Source of the DNA: JAIBJN01 sp963830885
GTDB taxonomy: Bacteria; Actinomycetota; Thermoleophilia; Gaiellales; Gaiellaceae
DNA: 64,000 nt
Assembly (NCBI GenBank): GCA_963830885.1
Contig: CAWHOA010000024.1
Coordinates: forward strand, 55,852 to 119,851
Direction: 5' to 3'
Under the pieces are notes generated by a model. That model had not been told where the DNA came from. It ran no database searches and was given only the letters and a program-made list of their open reading frames with translations. Positions 17,408 to 25,721 of the stretch are shown piece after piece. Position 1 is the first letter of the stretch, and the number at the start of each line of letters is the position of its first letter. Position numbers and translations under genes: made by a program.

Positions 17408-17783
17408 GTCGCTACGTCCTCGTCCTCTCCCAGTACGTCGAGCCGAGTTACGCAATGCGCCACTCGAGGAGCACCCCGAGAGGGTTGGCTACCTGCTCAA
17501 GGAGAGGGTCTTCGACGTAGCCATCCTCGTCGACCGATCGTCTCACGGCTGGTCGGCCGTCGCCGCCGTGAGGACTCGCTCGGCGACCTGACCGAGCGCG
17601 AGCGAGCGGTGCTGAGCCTCGTCGCGAGGGCCTATCCAACAAGGCGATCGCTGCTCGGCTCTTCATAACGGAGCGCACGGTTGAGGCGCCGTGAAGAGAT
17701 CTCCGCAGTTGCATCTCGGCGCAAACCAAGAGTCGCACCGCCGCGTGCTCGCCGTGCTCGCCTACCTCCGGAGGGCCGTGTAG
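17408..17783 (+). pseudogene. Decayed NarL/LuxR-type response regulator, C-terminal part
   Basis: Pieces in different frames reconstruct the second half of a NarL-family regulator: RYVLVLSQYVEPSYAM, EHPERVGYLLKERVFDVAIL (end of receiver), then LTERERAVLSLVA, NKAIAARLFITERTVEA (LuxR helix-turn-helix) and HRRVLAVLAYLRRAV before a TAG at 17781. At least three frame changes and the absence of the receiver N-terminus, including the phospho-acceptor Asp, show that the gene is dead. It starts 14 bases after a tRNA-Ala fragment, so the truncation may date from the same rearrangement. Confidence 0.75.
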
Positions 17784-17806
17784 ATCCGTTGCCGATGGCT
17801 CCATGA

Positions 17807-17830
17807 AAAAGCCCCGTAACCGGGGCTTTT
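17807..17830 (+). terminator. Rho-independent terminator with tRNA 3' tip
   Basis: AAAAGCCCCG, a TAAC loop and CGGGGCTTTT form a 10-bp stem ending in four T. The preceding GGCTCCATGAA matches what follows the tRNA-Ala fragments (CTCCATGA), so this may be the original terminator of a lost tRNA gene. Confidence 0.85.
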
Positions 17831-18032
17831 CAATGCACTAGCTCCGTGGCCGGAGAGGTGCCAACTCAGTCAAGCGACGCGCCTGATCCGGGCCTCGGAA
17901 ACGCCATGCCTCACGACACGATCTCCTTGGAGCTGAGCTCCACTGGATTGAGCTTCGCGTCGAGGGAGGCGTCGGCTTTCCGGACGGACACAGTGGTCGT
18001 GATCGTTTTCATCAGAATGACCTCTCGCGCCG

Positions 18033-18059
18033 GGAAGGCCCGCAAGCCGCGGGCCTTCC
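18033..18059 (-). terminator. Hairpin downstream of ABM-like gene
   Basis: GGAAGGCCCGC and its exact complement GCGGGCCTTCC flank a 5-base loop. It lies 19 bases beyond the stop of the minus-strand gene at 18078 and probably ends its transcript. The T-tract is poor. Confidence 0.65.
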
Positions 18060-18077
18060 TTGCGTCGAGACAGGCGC

Positions 18078-18392
18078 TTACGCCTTGAACGCGCCGTTCA
18101 TCTTGTGGACGACGACCTCGCCGACGGTGATCTTCGGCGAATTCGGGAGCACGTTCTCGAGCTTCTCCTCGCGCAACCAGCTGGCGACGAAGCGAGTCGA
18201 CTCGTCGGCCTGCGCCGAGGTGTCGAAGAAGCTGATGGAGCTCATGACGTCCTGCTCGGCGTCGATGAGGTAGAAGCCGTTGAAGCCCGGCAGCTTGCTG
18301 AGGCGGGGCAGGAGGTTCTCCCCGACCTTCTTGGCCAGCTCGGACTTGCGGGTCTGGTCGATGCCTTCGTAGCGCCTAACAGTGGTATGCAT
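18078..18392 (-). CDS. ABM-like dimeric alpha/beta barrel protein
   Basis: The 104-residue product (MHTTVRRYEGIDQTRKSELA ... LPGFNGFYLIDAEQDVMSSI) has the size and beta-alpha-beta pattern of the antibiotic-biosynthesis-monooxygenase/stress-response barrel superfamily, with the usual P-G-F-x-G-F-Y-L turn and an ISFFDTSAQADEST segment. No cofactor or substrate can be assigned. The ATG at 18392 is preceded on the minus strand by a GAGTTAGGAG ribosome-binding site. It is divergent from the hypothetical gene at 18598. Confidence 0.7.
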   Translation of the reverse strand: MHTTVRRYEGIDQTRKSELAKKVGENLLPRLSKLPGFNGFYLIDAEQDVMSSISFFDTSAQADESTRFVASWLREEKLENVLPNSPKITVGEVVVHKMNGAFKA

Positions 18393-18540
18393 AGTGCTCC
18401 TAACTCTCTTCGCTCAGGGTGGAGAACCGGTTGAGTCCTCCTGATGCACTCAGGCCCGGTGTGACAGTCGAAGAGCGGGTTCGGAGCCTCGACGGCTTCC
18501 GTCTGGGATCTTCTGGCGCATCGCTAGTGTAGCAGACTTC

Positions 18541-18569
18541 TTGACAACGTAGTTATATGTGGCTACGTT
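18541..18569 (+). promoter_or_regulatory. Sigma-70-like promoter with embedded inverted repeat
   Basis: TTGACA at 18541 and TACGTT at 18564 are spaced by 17 bases. AACGTAG (18546-18552) and its complement CTACGTT (18563-18569) form an inverted repeat that overlaps both hexamers. A third AACGTAG lies at 18583-18589 just before the ribosome-binding site. A dimeric repressor could bind here. Confidence 0.65.
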
Positions 18570-18597
18570 TCTTACTTCTACCAACGTAGGAGGCGGG

Positions 18598-19185
18598 ATG
18601 TGTCCCTTCTCGGTCACCCTGCAGCACGTTCCGGATCGGGAGCTCGGCCCTCTTCTGATCGAGCTGGCGCAGGCGGGCTTCCACAACCCGATCATCACGC
18701 CTGTCGACGCTGGTGGCGCGTCCGGCGAAGAGGGCGCTCCTGCGCGGGGGCCGATGACGGATCTCCCGGAGGACTGGCGGCTCCTGCGGGAGCGGGAGGG
18801 CGAGTCCTACCAGTGGCCGGAGGAGCGCGATCGCTACTCGCGCTACCGCGTGTTCCTGGGCACGACCCGCGCCGAGGGCGCCATTCACATCGGACTTGGC
18901 GAGACGATTCGCAAGAACAGATGGGGACGCGACCGCAAGTACATCGTCGCCTTCCGGAGCAGTGGATCTCCGCAGCAACCGCTGGTCGAGTTTGTCGCAG
19001 CAGACGACTACGAGGAGACGCGCGAGCTCGTCGCGGTCATCCGCGGTAGCGACGGAGGGCGGCGCATGTACGGCGCCGGCGACACGCTTCCCGCGATCTA
19101 CCAGGAACGCTTTCGAACGCAGATGTACAGCGAGCGGGTCGTCTATCCGGGGCGTCTGGAACAAGGTCGTTGTGGTCGCGGGTGA
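18598..19185 (+). CDS. Hypothetical protein, C-terminus probably frameshifted
   Basis: The product is 195 residues and belongs to no family I recognise. The ATG at 18598 is chosen because TAGGAGGCGG precedes it and the likely promoter lies at 18541-18569. An in-frame ATG at 18559 would fall inside that promoter. The protein is charged and soluble (SVTLQHVPDRELGPLLIELA, YSRYRVFLGTTRAEGAIHIG, KYIVAFRSSGSPQQ, EFVAADDYEETRELVAVIRG). Near 19150 a one-base shift leads into a frame reading NKVVVVAGEDDDEAILNHAL to a stop at 19249, which looks more like real protein than the current end. The intended protein may thus be about 20 residues longer. Confidence 0.6.
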   Translation: MCPFSVTLQHVPDRELGPLLIELAQAGFHNPIITPVDAGGASGEEGAPARGPMTDLPEDWRLLREREGESYQWPEERDRYSRYRVFLGTTRAEGAIHIGLGETIRKNRWGRDRKYIVAFRSSGSPQQPLVEFVAADDYEETRELVAVIRGSDGGRRMYGAGDTLPAIYQERFRTQMYSERVVYPGRLEQGRCGRG

Positions 19186-19388
19186 GGACGATGACGAGGC
19201 GATTCTCAACCACGCCCTGATCCAGGGCCGACGACGCTTCCCGACGTAGCCGCGCTACCCGTCGGTCGTGTTGGCGCTAGCGACCGGTTTCGGTAGGCGA
19301 CTGCTACCGTTGCGGTACACGAGCGAGTACCGGCTGCGCTTACTGCGCCTCTCCTGCCCGTTCCTGATTGGCAGAGGAGGTGTTTTTT

Positions 19389-19595
19389 ATGGCAACCGGA
19401 ACCGTGAAGTGGTTCAACGACGCGAAGGGGTACGGCTTCATCACTCCTGATTCGGGTGAGAAGGACGTCTTCGTCCATCACAGCTCCATTGCCGGCGACG
19501 GCTTCAAGTCGCTGTCCGAGGGTGCGAAGGTCGACTTCGACGATGCCGAGGGCGCGAAGGGCCCCGAGGCAAAGAACGTCCGGCTCGTCGCGTAG
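19389..19595 (+). CDS. Cold-shock domain protein (CspA family)
   Basis: The 68-residue single-domain RNA chaperone reads MATGTVKWFNDAKGYGFITP followed by the RNP2 motif DVFVHHSSI and ends EAKNVRLVA. Both RNP motifs (KGYGFI and VFVHH) are intact. The start at 19389 is fixed by a strong AGGAGGTG 7-10 bases upstream. The in-frame ATG 21 bases earlier overlaps that site. It is monocistronic, with a short hairpin-rich 3' region before the convergent ANTAR gene. Confidence 0.95.
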   Translation: MATGTVKWFNDAKGYGFITPDSGEKDVFVHHSSIAGDGFKSLSEGAKVDFDDAEGAKGPEAKNVRLVA

Positions 19596-19668
19596 CGGCG
19601 AGACGGGTCCACGAGCGGGGGGCGCCGGTGGCGTCTCCCGCATCACTCTGTGAAGGCTCGCGGGCTTC

Positions 19669-20268
19669 CTACTCCGCCGAAGGCGGCGGGGTCGGCGGCA
19701 GCAGGAGCAGATGGCTCTCGACGACCGCTTGAGCGACGTCGACGAGCTTCCGGCCGTTGTGCTGGGAGTGGCCCCGGAGCATCTCGAACGCCTTGTCCGC
19801 ATCGATCGCATGGCGGGCCATGAGGATCCCCTTCGCGTGCTCGATCGTCGCGCGGCGGCCGAAAGCCCCCTGCAGGGTCTGGTACTCGGCGAAGCGCTGG
19901 AGCGTGATCTCGATCGCACTCTGCAGCTCCTGGGAGTCGCCTTCGACGATGTAAGCGAAGACGCCGCGTTTCGCCGCTTCGCGGACATACGCGGGATCCC
20001 TGGCCGAGAGCAGGGCGATCACCGGGCAGGAGGCCTCGCGGACGATCTCTGTGATCAGGTCGAGCGAATGCTCCGAGTGCAGCCCGAGCCCGACGAGCGC
20101 GACGTCGGGGCGCTCTCTGAGGGTCACCGCGCCGACCTCCGCCACATGGATCTCGCGCGCAATCACCTCGTGACCGAGCCCGATCACGACCTGGGCGAGC
20201 AGCTCGAGCCGCTCGCGCTTCTCGTTCGCGATCAGGACGCGCAGGTGCTGGATGTCGCTGTCGCTCAT
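19669..20268 (-). CDS. ANTAR-domain response regulator (transcription antiterminator)
   Basis: The 199-residue protein has an N-terminal receiver-like domain (LRVLIANEKRERLELLAQVV, RPDVALVGLGLHSEHSLDLI, SCPVIALLSARDPAYVREAA, GVFAYIVEG) and a C-terminal ANTAR domain (IEHAKGILMARHAIDADKAF, EMLRGHSQHNGRKLVDVAQAV). ANTAR proteins bind paired hairpins in nascent RNA to prevent termination. The receiver lacks the canonical acidic pair and phospho-Asp: the site reads VALVGLGLH instead of VVLLDLxMP. It may therefore be phosphorylation-independent. A Pro-rich tail closes the protein. No sensor kinase is adjacent. Confidence 0.85.
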   Translation of the reverse strand: MSDSDIQHLRVLIANEKRERLELLAQVVIGLGHEVIAREIHVAEVGAVTLRERPDVALVGLGLHSEHSLDLITEIVREASCPVIALLSARDPAYVREAAKRGVFAYIVEGDSQELQSAIEITLQRFAEYQTLQGAFGRRATIEHAKGILMARHAIDADKAFEMLRGHSQHNGRKLVDVAQAVVESHLLLLPPTPPPSAE

Positions 20269-20627
20269 CGCTCCCGCGGCTCACGCCGGTCGCAGGAGGA
20301 CGCCGCTGCGCGACGGTCGAGGCCGGCCGAGGGAACCCGTAGCTCGATCACGGCACGGCTTCGGCCCAGACGGGTGCAAGACTTGGGCCGCGACCGTCGC
20401 CTCGATCGGGACGGCGGCGCGTCTGCAGCGGCGCCACAACAATCGGCCCGCGGCGGATCTTCCCTCAGCAAACGGGTTGGAGCGGCAGCTAAGGCCGGCC
20501 CAAATGCCGTGGCCGGCGGGGCAGCGTCGACGCTGGAGCGTCTGATGGTGGAGATTCCTGTCGTGCCGGATGCCTCGGGCGTCGCGCCGCGGGTGGACGC
20601 CTTCCCACTCTGTATCGCCGCGCGAGA
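20269..20627. other. Intergenic region, nothing recognised
   Basis: This 360-base region lies between the start of the ANTAR gene and the start of a rightward membrane-protein gene. Frames are open through it on both strands, but their translations are unlike known proteins. It should hold two divergent promoters, which I could not define. Confidence 0.35.
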
Positions 20628-21615
20628 TTGGCGGGTGGCATCGCATTCTGCTTGCTCTCGCTGGGCGCATGCCTCCTTGTCGCCCGGCGTCTGAGCGACG
20701 CGAGCTGGCCCCTCGAGGGCGCGCACGTCCCCCTGGTCTTCCTCGCCGGAGGTGCCTATCTCGCCAGTTTCGGCTTCCGCGCGTTCGGATGGAACCGGCT
20801 GTTCCCCAGCGACGAGCGGCCCGACCCCGCGCGGTGTCTCGCGGCCTGCGGGGCGGCTGCGGCCAGCGGAGTCGTCCTGCCGTTCCGGCTCGACTACGTC
20901 GTCAAGATCTCCACCCTGCGCCGGCTCGGCGGGGTCAGGCTCGGGCTCGAGTCGATCGCCATCTCGATCGTCGCCCTCGGCATGGTCGACGCAGTGGCGA
21001 TGCTCCCGCTCGCCGTCTCCGCCCTCGCGACGTCGGGGCCGGTCCTCCGCGCGCCGCTGATCGTCGTCGTCCTCTTCTGCATCGGGTGCCTGGCGATACT
21101 CACGCTTGGACAGCGGGTGGAACGGCTCCCTGTCGTCGGGCGCTCGGACCGCCTGCACGACGCGTACAGGCGGGCTGCAGAGACCACTCGCCTCACGCGG
21201 TCGACGTTCGTCGCCGGGCTCCTGCTCCTGGGCTGCTGGACGTCGCGCACCATGGGAAGCACGCTCCTGCTCGAGCGCGCTCGGGGTCGGGTTCTCGCCC
21301 ACGCTCGCGCTGGTCGTTCTCTGCATGAGTGCCGCGACGGCGATTCTGCCGATCACGGCCGGCGGCGCCGTCGTCGGCATAGGGACGACGGCTGGGGTTC
21401 TGTTCGCGCTCGGGGTCACGAAGGGCGCGGCGGTCAATTACGCGTTGGCTTCCGGACTCCTGCTGACCAGCGCGGCGCTCGCGGCGGCCGCGCTCGGACT
21501 CGGCGGATCGCTCCTCCTCACTCTTCGCGCGCGCCGGCCGCTCGGCGTCTGGATCCCGGCCACGGTGGGCGCGCCTGGATCGCACCCAGGAGGTCGCCGG
21601 TTCGAGTCCGGCTAG
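20628..21615 (+). pseudogene. Flippase-like/UPF0104 membrane protein, frameshifted and 3'-altered
   Basis: The first 210 codons encode a multi-helix membrane protein (GGIAFCLLSLGACLLVARRL, ASGVVLPFRLDYVVKISTLR, ALGMVDAVAMLPLAVSALAT) of the lysylphosphatidylglycerol synthase transmembrane/UPF0104 flippase-like type. Near 21270 the frame changes. The continuation (LGVGFSPTLALVVLCMSAAT, AILPITAGGAVVGIGTTAGV) is in another frame and carries the conserved P-x-x-x-G-G-x-G helix. That second frame ends at a TAG lying inside a tRNA-Ala fragment, so the last residues (SHPGGRRFESG) are translated from tRNA sequence. The frameshift could be an assembly error, but the altered C-terminus looks real. The start is a TTG. 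Confidence 0.7.
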
Positions 21616-21620
21616 CTCCA
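21574..21620 (+). repeat. tRNA-Ala(CGC) 3' fragment, remnant 4 (best preserved)
   Basis: CCTGG-ATCGCAC-CCAGG forms a perfect anticodon arm with T33, anticodon CGC and A37. Then come the variable loop AGGTC, T-arm GCCGGTTCGAGTCCGGC and acceptor strand TAGCTCCA with T70. A trace of the D-arm (GGTGGGCGCG) precedes it at 21564-21573. The 5' acceptor strand and most of the D-arm are absent. Confidence 0.85.
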
Positions 21621-21806
21621 TGAAGGACGAGCAGCGGGCGCAGCCGCCAGCAGGGACGCTCGGGTCGCCAGGCGGTGGACTGGCCGTGGGACGGCACGGG
21701 GCCGCGAGTCATTGATCTGGGTCGAGCCGGAGCACGAACCGGCACTGCGCCGGTTGGTCGAGACGGTGCAGCATTCGGCATCAGGCAGCTCCGGCGGCGC
21801 CGGGCC

Positions 21807-21835
21807 GGAGGGCCTCCGGATGTCGGAGGCCCTCC
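21807..21835 (-). terminator. Terminator hairpin of the TIM-barrel isomerase gene
   Basis: GGAGGGCCTCCG and CGGAGGCCCTCC form a 12-bp perfect stem with a 5-base loop, 11 bases beyond the stop codon of the minus-strand gene. Confidence 0.75.
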
Positions 21836-21845
21836 CGGCGCCGGT

Positions 21846-22766
21846 TCAGTACGTGACGCAGTCGAGGTAGTCGAAGCCCTTCTGGGCGGCCTCGAATGGG
21901 TCGAAGGTCGGGTCGCCGAAGCGCGGGTCGTGCTCGACGACGTAGTACCTGACGGGGCCCTTCGAGGCCGCGAAGATCGTCGGGAAGTCGATGATGCCCT
22001 CACCGACGATCTCGATCCTCCCCGGGAACGGGCCCGCCGCCATGTCCTTCACGTGGAACAGCTGGATGCGGTTGCCGTAGCGCTCGAGGAGCTCCACCGG
22101 GTTCCCCCCGCCGTTGGTCACCCAGTACAGGTCGAGCTGGAAGACGACGTTCTTCGGATCGGTGTTCGCCATGAGGACGTCGTACGCCGTCTGGTCGCCG
22201 AACACGCGCTGGAACTCCCAGTTGTGGTTGTGGATCATCAGGTTCTGGCCCTGCTGCCGCGCCAGCGCGCCGAGCTCGTTGAGGTACTCCGCGTAGGCGA
22301 CCCACTCGGCCTCGGTGGCGAAGTTCGGCGTCGCCCCGGACCCGAAGAACTGGATCCCGAGCGTCCGGTTTTCCTCGAGGATCTGCTGGAAGTCCACCGG
22401 GCTCCCCGGAGCGCCGACGTTCACGTGGCGGCCGGACGCCTTGAGCCCGTACTTGTCGAGCAACGCCCGATACTCCTCCGCGCTCAGGCCGCTGAGCGTG
22501 AACGGCTCGACGTTGCGGTAGCCCATTTCGCTCAGGCTCCGAAACACTTCCTCGGTCCGCGCGATGGTTGCCGCGTCGGTGCCGAAGCCGATGTACTCGG
22601 CGAAGGTCCAGAGCTGGATCGAGATCTTGCTGTCCGGAACGCCCCGGCCGGCACAGTCCGGCGTCTGGGCACTCGCCGTGCTCGTAGCACCGACGCTGAT
22701 GCACGCCGCCAGCACGGCAAGGATGAGCGCGCGCACGATCCGTACGCGAGTCCTGGATGTCTTCAT
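21846..22766 (-). CDS. Secreted xylose-isomerase-like TIM-barrel protein
   Basis: The product is 306 residues. The ATG at 22766 follows GAAGGGGGCAAT and opens a Sec signal peptide (MKTSRTRVRIVRALILAVLA ... ATSTASA). The mature protein is a sugar-phosphate-isomerase/epimerase-type TIM barrel: ISIQLWTFAEYIG, MGYRNVEPFTLSGLSAEEY, LIHNHNWEFQRVF-like strand (MIHNHNWEFQ), VFQLDLYWVTNGGGNPVELL, IQLFHVKDMAAG and VEHDPRF supply the metal-site His, Glu and Asp. Secreted members of this family act on sugars or inositol derivatives, and the substrate is unknown. An in-frame ATG 66 bases upstream would add an unlikely N-terminus. Confidence 0.85.
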   Translation of the reverse strand: MKTSRTRVRIVRALILAVLAACISVGATSTASAQTPDCAGRGVPDSKISIQLWTFAEYIGFGTDAATIARTEEVFRSLSEMGYRNVEPFTLSGLSAEEYRALLDKYGLKASGRHVNVGAPGSPVDFQQILEENRTLGIQFFGSGATPNFATEAEWVAYAEYLNELGALARQQGQNLMIHNHNWEFQRVFGDQTAYDVLMANTDPKNVVFQLDLYWVTNGGGNPVELLERYGNRIQLFHVKDMAAGPFPGRIEIVGEGIIDFPTIFAASKGPVRYYVVEHDPRFGDPTFDPFEAAQKGFDYLDCVTY

Positions 22767-22942
22767 ATTGCCCCCTTCTGGTGTCGCGTCTGCTGGGCTG
22801 GTGAGGCAGGTACCCAGGGTAGGGCCGGCCAAACCAGGCCGCCGGCCGCTCGCCCGGGCCGGCGGGCCACGGCGCTCTGCCCTGATTGCGACCTGTATCG
22901 GGAGGCGCTAGGTTCCTCCGACCAACCAAGAGGGGTGAGACA

Positions 22943-23761
22943 ATGCGCGCTACCCACATCGTCGCGAGGCTCGCAGCGTTCGCGGCGACCGTCGTCGTTC
23001 TGCTCGTCGCTACCTCGGCCGGAGCGGTGCTCGGCGGGACCACGGACACGGCCAACCGCTACGCGAACGTCGGCGTGCTCCAGCTCCGGGACGGAGCCGA
23101 CTGGTTCGATTTCTGTTCCGGCACGCTCGTCCGTCCTGACGTCGTGCTGACCGCCGCCCACTGCACGGACTTCCTGGTGGAGGAAGGCCCCGACGGGCTC
23201 GGGCCCGACGACCTCCGGATCTCCTTCGACCCGGAAGGGGATGCGCCGTACGCAACCGTCGACCACATCGTGGTCCACCCCGACTGGTTCACAGCAGCGC
23301 CGGGGCGCGGCAACTCGAAGCATCTCTATCTCGCCCCACCGGCCGAGGACATCGCGCTGGTCTTCCTCGACGCCCCGGTCGCCGGGATCACGCCGGCGCC
23401 GATCGCCGACGCCGACTACCTCGCGGGGCTCGACCTGACAGCTGAGACGTTCACCGTCGTCGGTTACGGAGTCGACCGCTTCATCACAGGCAGCCTGCTG
23501 TCCAACCACCCGGTCGTCCTCGTCGACGGTGTCCGCAGCTACCGCGATGTCTCGGTGATCACGAAGCACGACGCCTTCCCAGACCGCTTCCTGAAGATCA
23601 CGCAGAGCGTCTGTTTCGGCGACTCGGGCGGCCCGCTCTTCCACGAGGGGACCGTCGTCGCGATCAACACCTGGACATTCAGCACGCGCTGCACGGGCCC
23701 GAACCTGGAGTACCGCGTCGACTCGCAGGCCGCGCAGAGCTTCCTCGAGGCGAACCTGTAA
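22943..23761 (+). CDS. Secreted trypsin-like serine protease
   Basis: The product is 272 residues, with a signal peptide (MRATHIVARLAAFAATVVVL ... TSAGA) and a chymotrypsin-fold protease domain. The catalytic triad is visible: His in VLTAAHC, Asp in DIALVFLD and Ser in CFGDSGGPLF. Two further Cys pairs are present (CSGTLVRP; CFGDSG with TRCTGP). The ATG at 22943 is preceded by GAGGGGTGAG. The residue six before the catalytic Ser is Ser rather than Asp (SVCFGDSGGP), so trypsin-like specificity for Arg/Lys is not assured. It is probably exported and either surface-associated or free. Confidence 0.92.
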   Translation: MRATHIVARLAAFAATVVVLLVATSAGAVLGGTTDTANRYANVGVLQLRDGADWFDFCSGTLVRPDVVLTAAHCTDFLVEEGPDGLGPDDLRISFDPEGDAPYATVDHIVVHPDWFTAAPGRGNSKHLYLAPPAEDIALVFLDAPVAGITPAPIADADYLAGLDLTAETFTVVGYGVDRFITGSLLSNHPVVLVDGVRSYRDVSVITKHDAFPDRFLKITQSVCFGDSGGPLFHEGTVVAINTWTFSTRCTGPNLEYRVDSQAAQSFLEANL

Positions 23762-23793
23762 CCGAACGCTCACATTCCCAATTCGCGAACCCT

Positions 23794-23820
23794 CGGAGGG
23801 GCCGCATTGCGGCCCCTCCG
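23794..23820. terminator. Bidirectional terminator between convergent genes
   Basis: CGGAGGGGCCGC and GCGGCCCCTCCG form a 12-bp perfect stem around a 3-base loop, placed between the protease stop and the stop of the convergent coiled-coil protein gene. Confidence 0.8.
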
Positions 23821-23825
23821 CAGCG

Positions 23826-25595
23826 CTACGTCGGGGTGGTGCGTGTCCGATCGAGGTCCCAGACCAGCGTGTGAGCGGCGCGGGCGTCGCCCGCCTCCTC
23901 AGGGGCCGCCCCGTCCTCGAGGCTTGCCGCCGCACGGAGGAAGCCTGCCGCCATCCTGTGCGCCTCCTCGAAGGCTGCGAGAGCGCCCTCCAGCGAGTCC
24001 TCGTCCGGTGATTCCCCGAGCGATGCCTCCAGGCGCACGGCGGCCTGGTAGGACTCCTCGGTCGCCTCGAGCAGAGACGGTGCGCCGTCTGCCGTGGCCG
24101 GCTTCACGATGGCCTGCGCCCAGGCGGAGTCACGCGAGTCCTTCGCCCGTGCCTTCGCATCCTCGAGGGCGACGCGGAGCGACTCGAGGCCGGCCATGGC
24201 CCTCGAGGGCTCGGCCCGCGCCTCGCGGGCGAGCCTGGAGGCCCGGTCGGCGAGCTCGACGATCGCGAGCCAGTCCGGTTGCGGCCTCGCGAGCCCGTCG
24301 CGCGCCCGCTGGACGAGCTCGGCCGCCCGGCGAAGCAGCTCGTTCTCGCTCCCGCTGTCGCCGCGCTCGTGGACGGTGGCCCACGTCCGGTCGATCTCCT
24401 GCTCGGCTCGAAGCACGATCGCACGCCCTTCGACGGCGGCCGCCTCGAGCTTCTCGAGATGTTCCTCGATCGCTTGTCGAAGCCTGGCCGCGTCAGCAAC
24501 GGCCAGACTCGCTTCGCGGAGCTCGTGCTCGGCGCGCTCGAGCCGATCCGGCTCGCCGGACTTCGCGACGCGGGCTGCCGACTCGTGGAGCCGGCGGGCG
24601 CGCTCGAGGTCCTGTGCGGCTGCCTGTCCCACTCCCCCGATCTCGCGCCAGGACGAGGGCGCATACGAGGACGCTGCCGTCTCGAATTCAGCGCGGACGC
24701 GGCCGAGGTCGGCGGTCAGCGTCTCGATCGCGGCCTCCAGCTCGCGCAAGCGCCTTGCGACCTCCTCGGGCAATCCGCTGACGCGGGCCGCGCGCCGCTG
24801 GACGTCCTCTGCGAGACCCGCCGCCTCGTCTGCCAGGCGAATGGCGGTCACAGGTCGCTCCTTCCCCTTCTCCATGGCGCTCCACGCCTCGGCGTACTTC
24901 GCCTCCGCTTCGGCGAGAGACTCGCTCAGGGCCCGTGCCGACTGCGCGTCCGCGAGCGACCCTGAGGGCGTGCCCGCGGCGCTGATGGCGTTACCCGCGC
25001 GCGTCAGGCGGTCGAGCGCCTGCTCGGTCATGCCCTCCGCGGCGTCGGCGCGGCTCTGGATTTCGGCGAGGTAGGCCTCGACGGCAGAGAGGCCGGCATC
25101 GAGCTCCTTCGCCTCCTCGAGCCACACGCCGAGGTCGCCTGCGTCCAGGCGCTGAGGCGAGCCGAGAAGACGGGCTCGCTGCCTCCAGGCGAGAAACTCC
25201 TCCCGCCGGGCGAGGTACTCGTTCTCGACGCTCGCCCGGGCTTCAGCCGGCTCGTGCAGGTAGAGCGCGAGAACGGCCACGAGGGCGTCGTTCTCGAGCG
25301 GGTCCTCGGGCAGTGCGGCCGGCAGACGTCGCTCTGCCCCGTCGAAGCGGCGCGCGAAACGCAGCGCTTCGGCGAGCGCCGTCTCCTCGACCACCGGAGG
25401 AGGCGAAGCGAGGGCGGGCGTCCCGCGGCCGGCAGACCATGGACGCAGCGCCCGCAGTCGGCCGCTGCGATAGAGGAAGAAGGCGATCCCGGCGAGCACG
25501 AGCAGCGGGAGGCTCCCGGGCCCCGTGTACAGGGCGGACGAGAGCAGGACGAGCGCGACGTAGCCACAGACGATGTAGAGAACGATCCTTCTCAC
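23826..25595 (-). CDS. Membrane-anchored coiled-coil protein of unknown function
   Basis: The 589-residue product starts at a GTG at 25595. Two hydrophobic segments lie at the N-terminus (RRIVLYIVCGYVALVLLSSA and LPLLVLAGIAFFLYRSGRLR). The rest is almost wholly alpha-helical and charged with long heptad-like Ala/Glu/Arg stretches (RRLRELEAAIETLTADLGRV, RQAIEEHLEKLEAAAVEGRA, SLRVALEDAKARAKDSRDSA). It recalls septation-ring or TPM-associated coiled-coil proteins, but I cannot assign a family. A cytoplasmic or extracytoplasmic scaffold tethered to the membrane is the most that can be said. The frame is open upstream of the GTG, but that part is the shadow of a WD40 pseudogene. Confidence 0.7.
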   Translation of the reverse strand: MRRIVLYIVCGYVALVLLSSALYTGPGSLPLLVLAGIAFFLYRSGRLRALRPWSAGRGTPALASPPPVVEETALAEALRFARRFDGAERRLPAALPEDPLENDALVAVLALYLHEPAEARASVENEYLARREEFLAWRQRARLLGSPQRLDAGDLGVWLEEAKELDAGLSAVEAYLAEIQSRADAAEGMTEQALDRLTRAGNAISAAGTPSGSLADAQSARALSESLAEAEAKYAEAWSAMEKGKERPVTAIRLADEAAGLAEDVQRRAARVSGLPEEVARRLRELEAAIETLTADLGRVRAEFETAASSYAPSSWREIGGVGQAAAQDLERARRLHESAARVAKSGEPDRLERAEHELREASLAVADAARLRQAIEEHLEKLEAAAVEGRAIVLRAEQEIDRTWATVHERGDSGSENELLRRAAELVQRARDGLARPQPDWLAIVELADRASRLAREARAEPSRAMAGLESLRVALEDAKARAKDSRDSAWAQAIVKPATADGAPSLLEATEESYQAAVRLEASLGESPDEDSLEGALAAFEEAHRMAAGFLRAAASLEDGAAPEEAGDARAAHTLVWDLDRTRTTPT

Positions 25596-25691
25596 TCCAG
25601 AGTTATCGGATGGGCGGCGGCGCGCATTAGCGCGGCGAGGCAGCCCGGGTCGACCACGGCATGGCGTGCCTGGGAGTCTGACCGGCTCCTG

Positions 25692-25721
25692 CTCAGGTTC
25701 GAGTCCGGCACTAGCTCCGTG
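25692..25721 (+). repeat. tRNA-like fragment, remnant 5 (diverged)
   Basis: CTCAGGTTCGAGTCCGGCAC continues to TAGCTCCGTGA. It matches the T-arm and acceptor end of the tRNA-Ala fragments with an AC insertion and CCG for CCA. The CACTAGCTCCGTG tail also occurs at 17836-17848. Confidence 0.55.

Noticed and set aside
17846..18088. Plus-strand ORF of 80 codons between the terminator and the ABM-like gene
   Set aside because: No ribosome-binding site or recognisable protein, and its end contains a terminator hairpin for the opposite strand.
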